From Acinetobacter lwoffii (lineage in GTDB: Bacteria > Pseudomonadota > Gammaproteobacteria > Pseudomonadales > Moraxellaceae): DNA of 64,000 bases. The translations under genes were made by a program, and so were the position numbers. The notes beneath the pieces were generated by a model. That model had not been told where the DNA came from and searched no databases. It saw only the letters and a list, made by a program, of their open reading frames with translations. Within the stretch, counting starts at the first letter, position 1; each line of letters starts with the position of its first letter. The DNA lies in the NCBI RefSeq assembly GCF_024129355.1, contig NZ_JAMXXP010000005.1, positions 1-64,000 on the forward strand. The letters run 5' to 3'. Shown in pieces: positions 19,415-29,282 of this stretch.

Positions 19415-19870
19415 TTATAGTGTAGGACTAAAGCTTTTTATCTGTGTGGATAAGCTAGGGGCAATCACCGCCTGATCATAAATACGTGCTTCTGCCAATG
19501 CATAAGGTTGAAAAGATTCAGCCAGCAGAATGGAAGACATATGTGCCACCACATTCATATGGCATACCACTGCAATCGACTCATAAGGCAGTTGCGACAA
19601 CCATTCCACTGCGACTTTGGCATCATCATCCGGTTTGATGGTATTACAGATCACCACCGGCACATCTTTAAAATACTGCTGCAAATGTGCCAGAGTTTCC
19701 TGCGCACGCAATAACGGACTGACCACAAAGACTTCAGGCTTAATCAGATCCTTTAAGAACTGTGAAGTCTGCTCAGCCTGTTGATGACCACGCTCCGTTA
19801 AAGGTCGCTTGGTGTCATTACCATTGACCGGTGGTGCGGCCTCGCCATGTCGAACTAAAGTCAGTTGCAT
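19415..19870 (-). CDS. sixA: SixA-type phosphohistidine phosphatase
   Basis: A 151-residue histidine-phosphatase-superfamily protein. It starts MQLTLVRHGEA, where the RHG motif supplies the phosphorylated histidine, and retains SPLLRAQET and the second catalytic histidine in VVCHMNVV. The size and lack of extra domains match SixA, which removes phosphate from histidine-phosphotransfer domains. Substrates here are unknown. It lies between gpsA and gspL on the same strand. Confidence 0.85.
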   Translation of the reverse strand: MQLTLVRHGEAAPPVNGNDTKRPLTERGHQQAEQTSQFLKDLIKPEVFVVSPLLRAQETLAHLQQYFKDVPVVICNTIKPDDDAKVAVEWLSQLPYESIAVVCHMNVVAHMSSILLAESFQPYALAEARIYDQAVIAPSLSTQIKSFSPTL

Positions 19871-19946
19871 TTGATTTCCTTATATTCTTTTGCCTGCATG
19901 TTAACTAGCTGATATGACAATTCGCAGACAGTCCCTGTGTTATAGA

Positions 19947-21020
19947 TCAGACTTGATGATGTGGCAAGACAAATTCAACATCACTGCGATGACCATTTTT
20001 CATCAATGACAAGGCAATATTGAGTGGCGGCGCACCTTCAAAAATCACATCATACAAGGCCGAAGTAATCGGCATATACACATCGAGTTCTTCCGAACGT
20101 GCCTTGACCTGCAAAATGGTATTAATCCCTTCTGCCGTTTGACCCAGTTCAGTTGTTGCCTGCTCCAAAGTCTTACCCTTGCCAAGTGCGTAACCCACCT
20201 GATAATTACGACTGAGCGGACTGCTACAGGTTGCGAACAAATCACCCACCCCTGAAAGCCCAAGGAAAGTCAGCGGATTAGCACCGAGTTTTACTGCAAA
20301 ACGGCTCATTTCGGCCAAAGCACGGGTCAGGATCATACTCTTGGTATTTTCACCCACGTTATACGCAGCAGCCATGCCCATCGCGACAGCATAGATATTT
20401 TTTAATGCGCCCCCGAGTTCTACCCCATGCACATCATCACTAGCAAATACGCGGAACAAGGCACTATGTAGGGCTTGTTGTACGGCATAACGCACCAGCT
20501 CGGACTGGCTGGCAATCACGGTTCCTGCCGGCTGTCCTGCCACAATTTCCTTGGCCAGATTCGGTCCTGATAACACACCATAAGGCACTTCAGGCAACAC
20601 TTCACGAATAATATCGCTCATGAAACTAAAGGTTTTGGCTTCAATACCCTTGGTCAGCGAGATCACGGCTTGCGATGTAATAAAAGGTTTGATTTGCTGC
20701 AAAACATCCCGGAAAGAATGGCTCGGAATTGCGACTAAAATAATATCGCGATCACGCACAGCCTGTTCCAGATCTGACACCGCCAGCAGATTTTCTTCTA
20801 ACTTAAAATCTGGCAAATAGCGTTTATTGATATGGGTGGCATTAATATCTGCCGCAACTGCTTCATCACGAATCCAGATCATGGTATTGCAACCATTACG
20901 CACTGCAGTATTGGCCATTGCAGTACCAAAGCTGCCCCCACCCAATACCGTTACTCTTAAAGCTGTCTTATGATCAACTGCAACCGGTTCTACCAGTTTT
21001 GAGAAATTTAATTCTGACAT
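19947..21020 (-). CDS. gpsA: Glycerol-3-phosphate dehydrogenase [NAD(P)+]
   Basis: Reduces dihydroxyacetone phosphate to sn-glycerol 3-phosphate, the backbone of phospholipids. The 357-residue protein has the N-terminal nucleotide-binding motif VLGGGSFGTAMA, the SGPNLAKEI segment, and the catalytic lysine region ELGGALKNIYAVAMG. All family hallmarks are intact. The nitroreductase gene lies 33 bases upstream on the same strand, so the two may share a transcript. Confidence 0.96.
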   Translation of the reverse strand: MSELNFSKLVEPVAVDHKTALRVTVLGGGSFGTAMANTAVRNGCNTMIWIRDEAVAADINATHINKRYLPDFKLEENLLAVSDLEQAVRDRDIILVAIPSHSFRDVLQQIKPFITSQAVISLTKGIEAKTFSFMSDIIREVLPEVPYGVLSGPNLAKEIVAGQPAGTVIASQSELVRYAVQQALHSALFRVFASDDVHGVELGGALKNIYAVAMGMAAAYNVGENTKSMILTRALAEMSRFAVKLGANPLTFLGLSGVGDLFATCSSPLSRNYQVGYALGKGKTLEQATTELGQTAEGINTILQVKARSEELDVYMPITSALYDVIFEGAPPLNIALSLMKNGHRSDVEFVLPHHQV

Positions 21021-21053
21021 CTTATTTTTTAATATCCTGTTATACCGTGCAAA

Positions 21054-21635
21054 CTAGCTGTTCTGGTTCCAGTAACTGACAAAATCACCGGTTCGAATCT
21101 CTGTGCGTGCTGGAATTGCTTTTGCGGCAGTGCCAATATAAATAATACCCGAGACCAGATCGTCTTTTGAAATTCCCAATGCCTGCTTAAACAGGCCAGA
21201 CTCGACTACAGCACCGCTACGCCACATGGTTGAGAAACCCTGAACCTGAAGTGACAGCAGAAAATTCTGAATCGCTGCGCCTGAACTAAGGATTTGTTCA
21301 AAATGCGGAACTTTAGGATGATCCTGCAAACGCGTTAAGGCAAGTACCAGTAAAGGCGCACGAAATGGATGATTCTTGACCCGCTCAATCTGCGCTGTTT
21401 CAGTTTCACCCAAATCGATGAGCGCCTGCGACAGCAATTCTCCAAAGGCTTCACGTTGGTCATCAGGAACCACCACAAATGTGGTCGGCTTGAGCCGATG
21501 ATGATCGGGTGCAGTTAATGCCGCTTGAAAGGCTCTTTCCAGTTGTTCTGCATTGGGTGCGGGTGCCAGCAGATGACCAATCGATTGCCGTTGGTGAATA
21601 TTTTGATGAACGATGTCAATCGCAGATTCCGTCAT
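21054..21635 (-). CDS. Nitroreductase family protein, YdjA-like
   Basis: A 193-residue FMN-dependent NAD(P)H oxidoreductase of the short nitroreductase class. Typical segments are HQRQSIGHLLAPAPNAEQL with the FMN-phosphate-binding residues near the N terminus, SSGAAIQNFLLSLQVQG, and IYIGTAA near the C terminus. The single-domain size matches E. coli YdjA. The physiological substrate is unknown. The gene starts a run that continues into gpsA. Confidence 0.85.
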   Translation of the reverse strand: MTESAIDIVHQNIHQRQSIGHLLAPAPNAEQLERAFQAALTAPDHHRLKPTTFVVVPDDQREAFGELLSQALIDLGETETAQIERVKNHPFRAPLLVLALTRLQDHPKVPHFEQILSSGAAIQNFLLSLQVQGFSTMWRSGAVVESGLFKQALGISKDDLVSGIIYIGTAAKAIPARTEIRTGDFVSYWNQNS

Positions 21636-21894
21636 TGCCTTGTATATCTACACTTAAAAAACCATACTCAAGATTAGCATATTCAAAGAAAAATACGCTA
21701 GAAACTTCATAGCGATTCAGCACGCTCATCACAATTTGAAGATAAAGTTGCTTGGTTTTTCAATCCTGTGCTGCTCTATTTTTCACCTAAGTCACATAGA
21801 GCTATACCAAAAATTGCCAAACCTATACAACAGCTACAAAATCTGCGCTGCTTGCTGTGTTGAAATATTCAGCATCCTATTTACTCGAGATTTC

Positions 21895-22275
21895 ATGATG
21901 AAAAAAACAATCGCTTTCAGCGGATTAGCTATTTCCGCATTATTGCTTACTGCTTGTGCCTCAAACCCGACTGCATTGGCAGTGCAAAAGGAAAATAACC
22001 AGTACGAAGTGACCGGATTAGGTAAAAATCAACTGACCTCGAAAAACAACGCGATTACTGCGGCCAATAAAGCCTGTGGCTCTCGATCAACCCCAATTAT
22101 TGTGGATGAAAAGACAGCTTATAACGGCGCTTTAAAAGGCGTGGTCGATGAACAAACAGGTCAGATGATTCAGGCAGCGGCTACCGTTCTCGGGAATATC
22201 GCAGGTACCAATACCGGTTTAAACCAGAATGATGATTATCAGACAGTGCTTACATTTCGCTGTCAGGCCAAATAA
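21895..22275 (+). CDS. Small hypothetical lipoprotein
   Basis: A 126-residue protein from ATG 21895 with a short signal peptide ending LLLTAC, a good lipobox with the lipidated cysteine at residue 21. The mature part includes VTGLGKNQLTSKNNAI, a cysteine (KACGS) and a terminal FRCQAK that could form a disulfide. An upstream ATG at 21736 is open but would bury the signal peptide 53 residues inside, so it is rejected. Lipoproteins of similar shape are common in Acinetobacter, but no function is known to me. A bidirectional terminator follows. Confidence 0.8.
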   Translation: MMKKTIAFSGLAISALLLTACASNPTALAVQKENNQYEVTGLGKNQLTSKNNAITAANKACGSRSTPIIVDEKTAYNGALKGVVDEQTGQMIQAAATVLGNIAGTNTGLNQNDDYQTVLTFRCQAK

Positions 22276-22295
22276 GCCTTAAACCACAGCGCAAT

Positions 22296-22324
22296 AAAAA
22301 ACCGCTCTTCAAGAGCGGTTTTTC
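22296..22324. terminator. Bidirectional terminator, lipoprotein / RNA helicase
   Basis: An ACCGCTC/GAGCGGT stem with loop TTCAA is flanked by A runs on the left and T runs on the right, between convergent genes. Confidence 0.88.
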
Positions 22325-22335
22325 TATGGTCTGGA

Positions 22336-23487
22336 TTAGCAGTAACCTTCCAGGCGGGTCAAAGGCAATTTTTGCCCAATGGCTTTTTCAATTTCTGGCA
22401 GATAGAACGCATCATCTTCTGCAAGGAAACTGATACTCACACCACTGGTTCCCGCACGACCGGTACGGCCAATACGATGCACATAATCATCCGACTGTTC
22501 CGGCAAGGTGAAGTTCACTACATGCGATACACCATCAACATGGATACCACGCCCTGCCACATCCGTCGCAATCATAATATTATGCTGACCATTTTTGAAT
22601 TGATCTAACATTTTCGTGCGTTTATCTTGCGCGATTTCACCAGACAACATCACCACCTTATAACCATCCCGTTTTAAATGATCATAAAGTTTGCGCACTT
22701 GATCACGACGATTGGCAAAAATCATGACTTTTTCAATCGGCTCATCACGCAGGATTTCTTGCAATAATTTATATTTGTCCGCCTTGGCGACCATATAAAC
22801 CCGTTGCTCGACATCGGCATTAGTTTTCTTTTCCGGTTCAATTTCAACTGTGACCGGTTCAAATAACCATTGCTGTGCTAGATTCAGTACATCGTAACTA
22901 AAAGTAGCGGAGAACATTAAAGTCTGACGCTGCTCTTTACGCGGCGAGAAACGTACAATGCGCTTTACTGAAGGAATAAAGCCCATATCCAATAGGCGGT
23001 CGGCTTCATCAATGACCAAAAATTCAATCTGGTCCAGCCAGACTTCTTTTTGTTCTACAAAATCGATCAAACGACCCGGTGTAGCCACCATAATATCGAC
23101 AGGCGCTTTATTAAGCTGGTTCTTTTGCTTGTCAAAATCCACACCACCCAGCAAGGTCACCACATTGAGACCAGCATATTTCGCCAGATCCTGTGCATCG
23201 CTTTCGATCTGTAACGCTAGTTCACGGGTCGGTGCCAAAATCAGCGCACGTGGCTCACCACGATAGCGTTGTTCCTGAATCGGATTATTTAACAGATCAT
23301 TCATGATACTAATTAAAAAGGCAGCAGTTTTGCCTGTACCTGTCTGTGCACGGCCAATGGCATCATGTCCTGCCAGCGTGAATTTCAAAACCTTCTGCTG
23401 GATAGGCGTCATGGTGGTAAAGCCTAAAGCATCAATCGCTTTTTTTAGATTGGGATGTAAATTTAAGGTTTCAAAACCAGATGACAT
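22336..23487 (-). CDS. DEAD-box ATP-dependent RNA helicase, RhlB-like
   Basis: A 383-residue RNA helicase with every expected motif: the Q motif around FTTMTPIQ, Walker [29 protein letters not shown], the DEAD box in [15 protein letters not shown] in FSATFS, and [10 protein letters not shown] at the C terminus. There is essentially no C-terminal extension, closer to RhlB than to the long-tailed RhlE. It may take part in mRNA decay with RNase E. The start at 23487 (MSSGFETL) is preferred; nine upstream codons are open. Confidence 0.88.
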   Translation of the reverse strand: MSSGFETLNLHPNLKKAIDALGFTTMTPIQQKVLKFTLAGHDAIGRAQTGTGKTAAFLISIMNDLLNNPIQEQRYRGEPRALILAPTRELALQIESDAQDLAKYAGLNVVTLLGGVDFDKQKNQLNKAPVDIMVATPGRLIDFVEQKEVWLDQIEFLVIDEADRLLDMGFIPSVKRIVRFSPRKEQRQTLMFSATFSYDVLNLAQQWLFEPVTVEIEPEKKTNADVEQRVYMVAKADKYKLLQEILRDEPIEKVMIFANRRDQVRKLYDHLKRDGYKVVMLSGEIAQDKRTKMLDQFKNGQHNIMIATDVAGRGIHVDGVSHVVNFTLPEQSDDYVHRIGRTGRAGTSGVSISFLAEDDAFYLPEIEKAIGQKLPLTRLEGYC

Positions 23488-23536
23488 AAAGCGGTGCTCT
23501 AATTGGGTAATCACTAAGATAGGGATAGTATAAACA

Positions 23537-23567
23537 AAAAACGCCCCAAGTTATATTGGAGCGTTTT
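23537..23567 (-). terminator. Intrinsic terminator of the cold-shock gene
   Basis: Arms AAAACGC/GCGTTTT with an inner CCAA/TTGG stem are followed on the minus strand by a T run. The hairpin lies 21 bases after the cold-shock gene stop. Confidence 0.82.
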
Positions 23568-23588
23568 CTTTTTAGCTTAATCCGAAGA

Positions 23589-23804
23589 TTAGTCTAATGG
23601 TTGAACTTCTTCAGCTTGAAAGCCTTTTTGGCCTTTAACAACACTGAATTCAACACGTTGGCCGTCACGAAGTGAACGGTGACCGTCACCTTGGATAGCA
23701 CGGAAATGAACGAATACGTCATCGCCGCCGTTACGTTGAATAAAGCCGAAGCCTTTAGTATCGTTAAACCACTTAACTACGCCTTGTTCGCGAGCAGCTG
23801 TCAT
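23589..23804 (-). CDS. CspA-family cold-shock protein
   Basis: A 71-residue single cold-shock domain. The RNA-binding motifs RNP1 (KGFGFIQ) and RNP2 (DVFVHF) are intact, and the N terminus reads GVVKWFND as in the family. It binds single-stranded nucleic acid and is expected to melt mRNA structure. GAGGA lies seven bases before the ATG. A long leader (see the next entry) is consistent with the post-transcriptional control typical of csp genes, although this member could also be constitutive. Confidence 0.95.
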   Translation of the reverse strand: MTAAREQGVVKWFNDTKGFGFIQRNGGDDVFVHFRAIQGDGHRSLRDGQRVEFSVVKGQKGFQAEEVQPLD

Positions 23805-24052
23805 AAGTTAATCCTCATTGAAACTAAAAGAAGGACCACCCGGTGTTGCAAACAGCAGAGCAAACAAGTTTGAAAATATTATTTTTAAGCTTGTAATCAT
23901 TCTGTAAAACTATCAACAAAATCCCGGTTACATCCATTTATGTAATAGGGTGAAAAACAATCACTTTGTTTATTCAAAGTCCCAAATACGCAACGAGCTT
24001 AACATGGGTTTATCACAATTAATAGATTTTTTTTAGCATGTTCTGTTTGATT

Positions 24053-24080
24053 TAGTTATTTTTTTGATGAAAATTGTCAA
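24053..24080 (-). promoter_or_regulatory. Candidate promoter of the cold-shock gene
   Basis: On the minus strand, TTGACA (24075-24080) and TAACTA (24053-24058) are 16 bases apart. The -35 box is perfect and the -10 box is weak. Confidence 0.45.
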
Positions 24081-24124
24081 AAGACTTTATAAAGTCATTT
24101 AGATCTTCTTTTTCTTAAACTAGT

Positions 24125-24152
24125 TTGGTTCTGGCATCATATTTGCTACTAT
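24125..24152 (+). promoter_or_regulatory. Candidate promoter of tusA
   Basis: TTGGTT (24125-24130) and TACTAT (24147-24152) are separated by 16 bases, about 35 bases before the tusA start. Confidence 0.4.
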
Positions 24153-24186
24153 TTATAGCCTTTTCTGCTACCTAAATGAAACCGTA

Positions 24187-24420
24187 ATGCTCGAAGATCC
24201 AGCGCATTTCAGCCTTATAGACGCCATGGGAAAACCGTGCCCGATGCCGCTATTAATGTTAAAGCGCGCATTAAAGGCCGGAAATCAGAAAACATTCCTG
24301 CTGAAATCATCTGATCCGCATAGCCAGACGGATGTCAGCCGCTATTGTCAGCTGCATCAGCTCAAGCTTGAATTTAAAAAAATTTCTGATACAGAGTTTC
24401 ACTACTTAATTGAATCTTAA
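24187..24420 (+). CDS. tusA: TusA-family sulfur carrier protein
   Basis: A 77-residue sulfurtransferase-relay protein with the signature KPCPMPLLMLKRAL, in which Cys18 of the CPxP motif carries persulfide sulfur. In E. coli TusA passes sulfur from IscS towards 2-thiouridine synthesis in tRNA; the same role is inferred. The length matches the family. It is followed by rpoH after 136 bases, with a leader hairpin between them. Confidence 0.88.
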   Translation: MLEDPAHFSLIDAMGKPCPMPLLMLKRALKAGNQKTFLLKSSDPHSQTDVSRYCQLHQLKLEFKKISDTEFHYLIES

Positions 24421-24512
24421 AAATTTTCAATTAAACTGTTGATCCTCACTTTCGTATACTTTTTTACATTTCTCTACCCAAATATCCATTATTTGTGGAG
24501 AGATTGGATTAA

Positions 24513-24536
24513 GATAAAACCTAGTTTAGGGTTATC
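24513..24536 (+). promoter_or_regulatory. Hairpin in the rpoH leader
   Basis: GATAA (24513-24517) pairs with TTATC (24532-24536), and an inner CCTA/TAGG stem is separated by small unpaired bases. The hairpin ends nine bases before the ribosome binding site AAGGAG (24546-24551). It could take part in temperature-dependent translation of rpoH, but this is only inferred from position. Confidence 0.35.
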
Positions 24537-24556
24537 CCGCACTTCAAGGAGAACAC

Positions 24557-25426
24557 ATGAGTGACAGCCGCAATCAGTTGATGCCCCTGTCATTATCGGC
24601 GCCAGGTGTCAACCTCGGTGCTTATATCAGCACTGTCAATCAGATTCCAATTTTAACAGCCGAACAAGAAAAAGAGTTGGCTGAACGCTATTACTATGAC
24701 CAAGATTTAGATGCAGCGAAAATGCTGGTCATGTCGCACTTGCGTTTTGTGGTACATATTGCGCGTAGTTATGCAGGTTATGGTCTGCCACAAGGTGACC
24801 TGATTCAGGAAGGCAACCTGGGTCTGATGAAAGCTGTGAAACGTTTTGACCCGAATATGGGCGTACGTTTGGTGTCATTTGCCGTGCACTGGATCAAGGC
24901 GGAAATTCACGAATACGTGATCCGTAACTGGCGTATCGTGAAAATCGCCACCACTAAAGCGCAACGTAAACTGTTCTTTAATCTGCGCAGCCTGAAGAAA
25001 TCATCGAAAAAGTTGACGCTCGCAGAAGCACAGTCGATTGCCAATGATTTAAATGTCACACCAGAACAAGTCCTGGAAATGGAAGGCCGTCTGACGGCGT
25101 ATGATGCGGCTTTTGATGCTTCAAGCGATGACGATGATGAAGGTTCCACCCATGTTGCACCAGCGTTGTATCTTGAAGATAACCGTTATGATCCGGCCCG
25201 TCTGATTGAAAATGAAGACTATGAAGAGCAAAGTACTTCTGCTCTGCATGAAGCCATGGATCAGCTCGATGATCGTTCACGTAATATCTTGCAGCGTCGC
25301 TGGCTAGATGACGAGAAATCGACCCTGCACGAACTTGCAGCCGAATATAATGTTTCTGCGGAACGTATTCGTCAGCTGGAAAAAAATGCCATGGAAAAAA
25401 TTAAAGTGGCGATGTCATCCAATTAA
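24557..25426 (+). CDS. rpoH: RNA polymerase sigma factor RpoH (sigma-32)
   Basis: Heat-shock sigma factor of 289 residues. Region 2 is present with [17 protein letters not shown] and the [12 protein letters not shown] -10-recognition segment. The RpoH box QRKLFFNLR at 136-144 separates it from RpoD and RpoS. The region 4 helix-turn-helix [20 protein letters not shown] lies near the end. An acidic loop ([11 protein letters not shown]) sits in region 3. AAGGAG is ideally spaced before the ATG and a terminator follows. A matching promoter is seen before clpB. Confidence 0.98.
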   Translation: MSDSRNQLMPLSLSAPGVNLGAYISTVNQIPILTAEQEKELAERYYYDQDLDAAKMLVMSHLRFVVHIARSYAGYGLPQGDLIQEGNLGLMKAVKRFDPNMGVRLVSFAVHWIKAEIHEYVIRNWRIVKIATTKAQRKLFFNLRSLKKSSKKLTLAEAQSIANDLNVTPEQVLEMEGRLTAYDAAFDASSDDDDEGSTHVAPALYLEDNRYDPARLIENEDYEEQSTSALHEAMDQLDDRSRNILQRRWLDDEKSTLHELAAEYNVSAERIRQLEKNAMEKIKVAMSSN

Positions 25427-25454
25427 TACCAAATTCTGTTACTGATTTACCTCG

Positions 25455-25483
25455 AAAAAGCCTTCTTTGATGAAGGCTTTTTT
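25455..25483 (+). terminator. Intrinsic terminator of rpoH
   Basis: Stem AAAAAGCCTTC/GAAGGCTTTTT with loop TTTGAT, ending in a T run, 28 bases after the stop codon. Confidence 0.88.
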
Positions 25484-25545
25484 ATGTCCGCATTTTGAAT
25501 TTATGCTAAGGTTGAGCGCAAACTTTATCAGGAAGATCAATTCAA

Positions 25546-25911
25546 ATGTGGATTGCGATTTCAGCACTTAATTTGGCACTTGCAGTCATGCTCGGTGCTT
25601 TTGGTGCACATGGTTTAAAAGCGCGGGCGACTGAAGCACAGCTCGGCTGGTGGCAAACGGCAACGGATTATTTTTTCTATCATGCCTTAGGACTACTGAT
25701 TCTTTCTTTACTGGCGAAAGTCATCCCTGCATTGCCCATTCAATGGAGCTTCGGTCTGATTCAGGTCGGCATTTTACTGTTTTCTGGCTCACTGTATATC
25801 ATGGCCTTAGGATTACCCCGCGGTTTAGGTGCTATTACGCCCATCGGCGGGGCTTTAATGATTGCCGGATGGTTAATTCTGGCCTGGAATGCTTTAAAAT
25901 ACGCCAGATAA
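25546..25911 (+). CDS. DUF423 family membrane protein
   Basis: A 121-residue inner-membrane protein with four hydrophobic helices. Family hallmarks are the first-helix pattern ALNLALAVMLGAFGAHGLK, the WWQTATDYFFYHALGLL segment and TPIGGALMIAGWL. DUF423 (E. coli YgdD) has no assigned function that I know of. thiS begins 35 bases downstream on the same strand, so it may be co-transcribed with the thiazole genes. Confidence 0.9.
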   Translation: MWIAISALNLALAVMLGAFGAHGLKARATEAQLGWWQTATDYFFYHALGLLILSLLAKVIPALPIQWSFGLIQVGILLFSGSLYIMALGLPRGLGAITPIGGALMIAGWLILAWNALKYAR

Positions 25912-25946
25912 GTTTGAACAACACTTAATCATGGAGGGTTGCTAGA

Positions 25947-26144
25947 ATGATGATTTACATCAATGGCGAACAACAGGAAACTCACTGCAAGAATCTGCTG
26001 GAACTGATTCAGAGTATGGCGCTTGAGGGTAAGCGTTTTGCAGTTGAAGTCAATGAAATGATTATTCCTAAAAGCAGATTGGGCGATACGCCAATTTGCG
26101 ATACAGACAAAATAGAAATTATTCACGCGGTCGGTGGCGGCTAA
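25947..26144 (+). CDS. thiS: Sulfur carrier protein ThiS
   Basis: A 65-residue ubiquitin-like protein that delivers sulfur, as a C-terminal thiocarboxylate, for the thiazole ring of thiamine. It ends in the required Gly-Gly (HAVGGG). The ATG at 25947 is favoured over the adjacent ATG at 25950 by GGAGGG eight bases upstream. thiG follows after 14 bases, so the two form an operon. No TPP riboswitch is seen upstream. Confidence 0.95.
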   Translation: MMIYINGEQQETHCKNLLELIQSMALEGKRFAVEVNEMIIPKSRLGDTPICDTDKIEIIHAVGGG

Positions 26145-26158
26145 TACTCGGGACAATT

Positions 26159-26941
26159 ATGCAAGATTTATTACAGATTGGTTCACGCCAATTCCAGTCA
26201 CGCCTTTTGGTAGGCACGGGCAAATACAAAGATTTAAATGAAACTCAGCAGGCCATTGAAACCAGTGGTGCAGAGATTGTCACTGTCGCTATTCGCCGTG
26301 TCAATATTGGCCAAAATCCTGACCAGCCGAACCTGCTGTCAGTCATTCCTCCGGAAAAATATACCATTTTGCCGAATACCGCAGGTTGCTTCGATGCCAA
26401 TAGTGCCGTCCGCACCTGTATGCTGGCGCGTGAGTTGCTCGATGGCCACAATCTGGTCAAACTTGAAGTTTTGGGTGATGAAAAGACACTTTATCCAAAC
26501 GTAACCGAAACACTGAAAGCTGCGCGCACCTTGATTGACGATGGCTTTGAGATCATGGTTTATACCTCGGATGATCCGATCGTGGCGCAAGAGCTGGAAA
26601 GCATGGGCTGTGTTGCGATTATGCCATTGGGTAGCCTGATTGGTTCTGGTCTGGGCATTCTGAATCCACATACCCTGTCAATCATCAAGGAAAATGCCAA
26701 AGTTCCTGTCCTGGTCGATGCCGGTGTCGGTACAGCAAGTGATGCCGCGATTGCGATGGAACTGGGTTGTGATGGTGTACTCATGAATACAGCGATTGCA
26801 GCTGCACAAAATCCGGTATTAATGGCATCTGCGATGAAAAAAGCCGTTGAAGCAGGCCGAGAAGCTTTTCTTGCAGGCCGTATGCCGCGCAAGCGTATGG
26901 CCAATGCCAGCTCACCGGAAACCGGCTATTTCTTTAAATAA
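26159..26941 (+). CDS. thiG: Thiazole synthase ThiG
   Basis: Forms the thiazole phosphate of thiamine from deoxyxylulose phosphate, the ThiS thiocarboxylate and dehydroglycine. The 260-residue TIM-barrel protein shows [15 protein letters not shown] at the N terminus, VRRVN-type (here IRRVNI) and LPNTAGC segments, and [14 protein letters not shown] with GVLMNTAI, all typical. The ATG at 26159 (MQDLLQIGS) gives the family length; an earlier start would overlap thiS. The gene ends at a perfect palindromic terminator. Confidence 0.97.
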   Translation: MQDLLQIGSRQFQSRLLVGTGKYKDLNETQQAIETSGAEIVTVAIRRVNIGQNPDQPNLLSVIPPEKYTILPNTAGCFDANSAVRTCMLARELLDGHNLVKLEVLGDEKTLYPNVTETLKAARTLIDDGFEIMVYTSDDPIVAQELESMGCVAIMPLGSLIGSGLGILNPHTLSIIKENAKVPVLVDAGVGTASDAAIAMELGCDGVLMNTAIAAAQNPVLMASAMKKAVEAGREAFLAGRMPRKRMANASSPETGYFFK

Positions 26942-26950
26942 ATTTTCATG

Positions 26951-26990
26951 AACAAAAATAAAGGACTCAATTGAGTCCTTTATTTTTGTT
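26951..26990. terminator. Bidirectional terminator, perfect 40-base palindrome
   Basis: Each 20-base half is the exact reverse complement of the other. The core is GGACTCAATTGAGTCC, flanked by A- and T-rich arms. It separates convergent thiG (+) and the glutathione transferase gene (-). Confidence 0.88.
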
Positions 26991-26995
26991 TTTAG

Positions 26996-27607
26996 TTAAG
27001 GAATCAGACCTTCATCACGCATAGCAATCTGTACAGACTGACGTTCTGCCACTTTATTACGGATATGAATAATATTTTTATATGGACTCAAATCATGCTC
27101 AATCTGGTTCGACCAGTTGGTCAAGACAAATAGATAGGCATCCGCAGGCCCAAAGTTATCATCCACCAGATAATCATTGTCCGATTCACCAATCGCTTTA
27201 TCGATATAACTCAATAGACGATCAATCTCCGCATAGGCTTTTTTCTTTTCATCTTCGGATAACTTGCCACCGAAGAACACCGCATAGGCATCATGTAGTT
27301 CAGAGTTCAGATAACCTAACCATTCCAGCACCTTGGCACGTCCCATGCCCGATGGTGGAATTAGATCTTGTTTTGGATCGTGTTGAGCAAGAAACGGTAG
27401 AATCGCAACATTTTCTGTCAGGATCAGACCAGGGTTAATTTCTAACGCTGGTACATAGCCTTTAGGATTAACTTCGTAATAATCCGTACCTTTTTCTGTT
27501 TTATGTGTTTTTAAATCAACACGTTCCAAATCAAAATCGACATTAATTTCATTTAAAATAATATGTGCTGCCAGTGAGCAGGCACCTGGTGAATAGTAAA
27601 GCTTCAT
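26996..27607 (-). CDS. Glutathione S-transferase, bacterial beta-like class
   Basis: A 203-residue cytosolic protein. The thioredoxin-like N-terminal domain starts KLYYSPGACSLAAHI, with the serine/cysteine pair of beta-class enzymes, followed by the cis-proline region KGYVPALE and the glutathione-binding LTENVAIL. The C-terminal helical domain includes NFGPADAYLFVL, the usual conserved aspartate-containing N-capping box. The substrate is unknown. It is transcribed alone. Confidence 0.9.
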   Translation of the reverse strand: MKLYYSPGACSLAAHIILNEINVDFDLERVDLKTHKTEKGTDYYEVNPKGYVPALEINPGLILTENVAILPFLAQHDPKQDLIPPSGMGRAKVLEWLGYLNSELHDAYAVFFGGKLSEDEKKKAYAEIDRLLSYIDKAIGESDNDYLVDDNFGPADAYLFVLTNWSNQIEHDLSPYKNIIHIRNKVAERQSVQIAMRDEGLIP

Positions 27608-27824
27608 TTCTGATCCTTGTTATACACTTCTCAATGTTTTAAATCGCTTCTGACAAACTTTCAAGTGATCAAACCTGTAAATTGCAAAAAAGCGTAACTA
27701 TCATTTCAGGGCAGTTACTCATTCAATATTCAGGATATTCCGGGCTTTTGCAAGTCAATCTTGTGTAGATTTTTATCTCTATCTGTTTAACATACACAGG
27801 TTTTCCAAATATAGATGATATTTC

Positions 27825-29270
27825 GTGATTAGCCTGAAAAAAGAAGAATGGTTTTCCAATATCCGCACAGATGTACTGGCAGGTCTGGTGGTGGGACTTG
27901 CCCTGATTCCTGAATCAATTGCCTTCTCTGCCATTGCCGGCGTCGATCCGCAAGTCGGTTTATATGCTTCTTTCTGCATTGCAGTATCCATTGCCTTTTT
28001 TGGCGGACGTCCCGCCATGATCTCTGCTGCTACAGGCGCAATGGCGCTTTTGATGATTACCTTGGTAAAAGAACATGGTCTGCAATATCTGCTGGCTGCC
28101 ACAATTCTGACCGGTATCATTCAGGTCATTGCGGGGTATTTTAAAGTCGCTAAATTAATGCGTTTTGTATCGCAGGCGGTGGTATACGGATTTTTGAATG
28201 CCTTGGCGATCCTGATATTTGTGGCACAAATCCCGGAAATTAACCGGATGGATAGCACCGGTTATCTGTTTATTGCGATTGGTCTGACAATTATTTATCT
28301 GTTTCCTTATATCCCTAAAATCGGTAAAGCCATTCCCTCACCTTTAATCTGTATTATCGTATTAAGCGGGTTGGCGCTGTTGTTAAGTGCAGATATGCGT
28401 ACCGTGAGCGATCTTGGACAATTCCCGGATACTTTGCCAGTATTCCTGATTCCAGAAATTCCACTCAATCTGGAAACCTTGCAAATTATCCTGCCTTATT
28501 CCTTTACCTTGGCGACTGTCGGTTTGCTGGAAAGCATGATGACCACTACGGTCATTGATGAAGTGACCGGAACTGAAGGTGACCGTCATCAGGAATGTCG
28601 TGGTCAGGGTATGGCCAATATTGTCAGCGGCTTTATGGGCGGGATGGCCGGTTGTGCCATGATCGGCCAGTCAATTATCAATGTGTCTTCAGGGGCACGT
28701 ACCCGTTTATCGACTCTGGTCGCTGGGGTATTTCTGCTCTGTCTGGTGGTATTCCTGAAAGACTGGCTGGCTTATATTCCGATGGCAGCACTGGTTGCAA
28801 TCATGATTATGGTGGCATTTACCACCTTCCAATGGGGAGCAATCAAGCAATTCAGCAAACATCCACTGGAATTTAATACCGTGATGATTGCCGTGATTAT
28901 TGTCGTGCTTGCCACTCATAATCTGGCACTCGGTGTATTTGTCGGCGTGCTGCTTTCTGCTCTGTTCTTTATTAATAAATTGGAAAGAACCGTACATGTG
29001 CATACACATTCGAATTCGGCTCATTCACGCAGCTATATTATTTCCGGACAGATATTCTTCAGCAGTACAGAAAAATTCTATCAGTTCTTTGATTTTAAGG
29101 AAAAGCTTGAGCATGTCGAACTGGATTTAACCCACGCGCATATCTGGGATGTGACCTCAGTGAACATGTTGAATAATGTGATCCAGAAATTTAAAGCCCA
29201 AAATATAGACGTAACAGTGATCGGTTTAAATGAAGCCAGCAGTACACTGATTGACCGGTTTAGTAGCTGA
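27825..29270 (+). CDS. SulP family inorganic anion transporter
   Basis: A 481-residue inner-membrane permease of the SLC26/SulP family, probably for sulfate, bicarbonate or another small anion. The N-terminal signature [19 protein letters not shown] is present, followed by about ten to twelve hydrophobic helices to residue 390. A C-terminal STAS domain at about 395-481 contains [16 protein letters not shown]. The start is GTG at 27825; an ATG just upstream runs into a stop. Substrate specificity cannot be told from sequence. Confidence 0.9.
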   Translation: MISLKKEEWFSNIRTDVLAGLVVGLALIPESIAFSAIAGVDPQVGLYASFCIAVSIAFFGGRPAMISAATGAMALLMITLVKEHGLQYLLAATILTGIIQVIAGYFKVAKLMRFVSQAVVYGFLNALAILIFVAQIPEINRMDSTGYLFIAIGLTIIYLFPYIPKIGKAIPSPLICIIVLSGLALLLSADMRTVSDLGQFPDTLPVFLIPEIPLNLETLQIILPYSFTLATVGLLESMMTTTVIDEVTGTEGDRHQECRGQGMANIVSGFMGGMAGCAMIGQSIINVSSGARTRLSTLVAGVFLLCLVVFLKDWLAYIPMAALVAIMIMVAFTTFQWGAIKQFSKHPLEFNTVMIAVIIVVLATHNLALGVFVGVLLSALFFINKLERTVHVHTHSNSAHSRSYIISGQIFFSSTEKFYQFFDFKEKLEHVELDLTHAHIWDVTSVNMLNNVIQKFKAQNIDVTVIGLNEASSTLIDRFSS

Positions 29271-29282
29271 TGAACGGTGATT

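Larger units (their letters stand above)
23805..24186. other. Divergent intergenic region with probable long csp leader
   Basis: This 382-base AT-rich spacer lies between the cold-shock gene (-) and tusA (+). It holds candidate promoters for both genes and a perfect 14-base palindrome GACTTTATAAAGTC at 24083-24096, directly upstream of the candidate csp -35 box. No gene is seen. The candidate csp promoter would give a leader of roughly 240 bases. Confidence 0.55.

Noticed and set aside
26096..26158. Earlier start for ThiG.
   Set aside because: It would overlap thiS in another frame, and the ATG at 26159 gives the normal family length.
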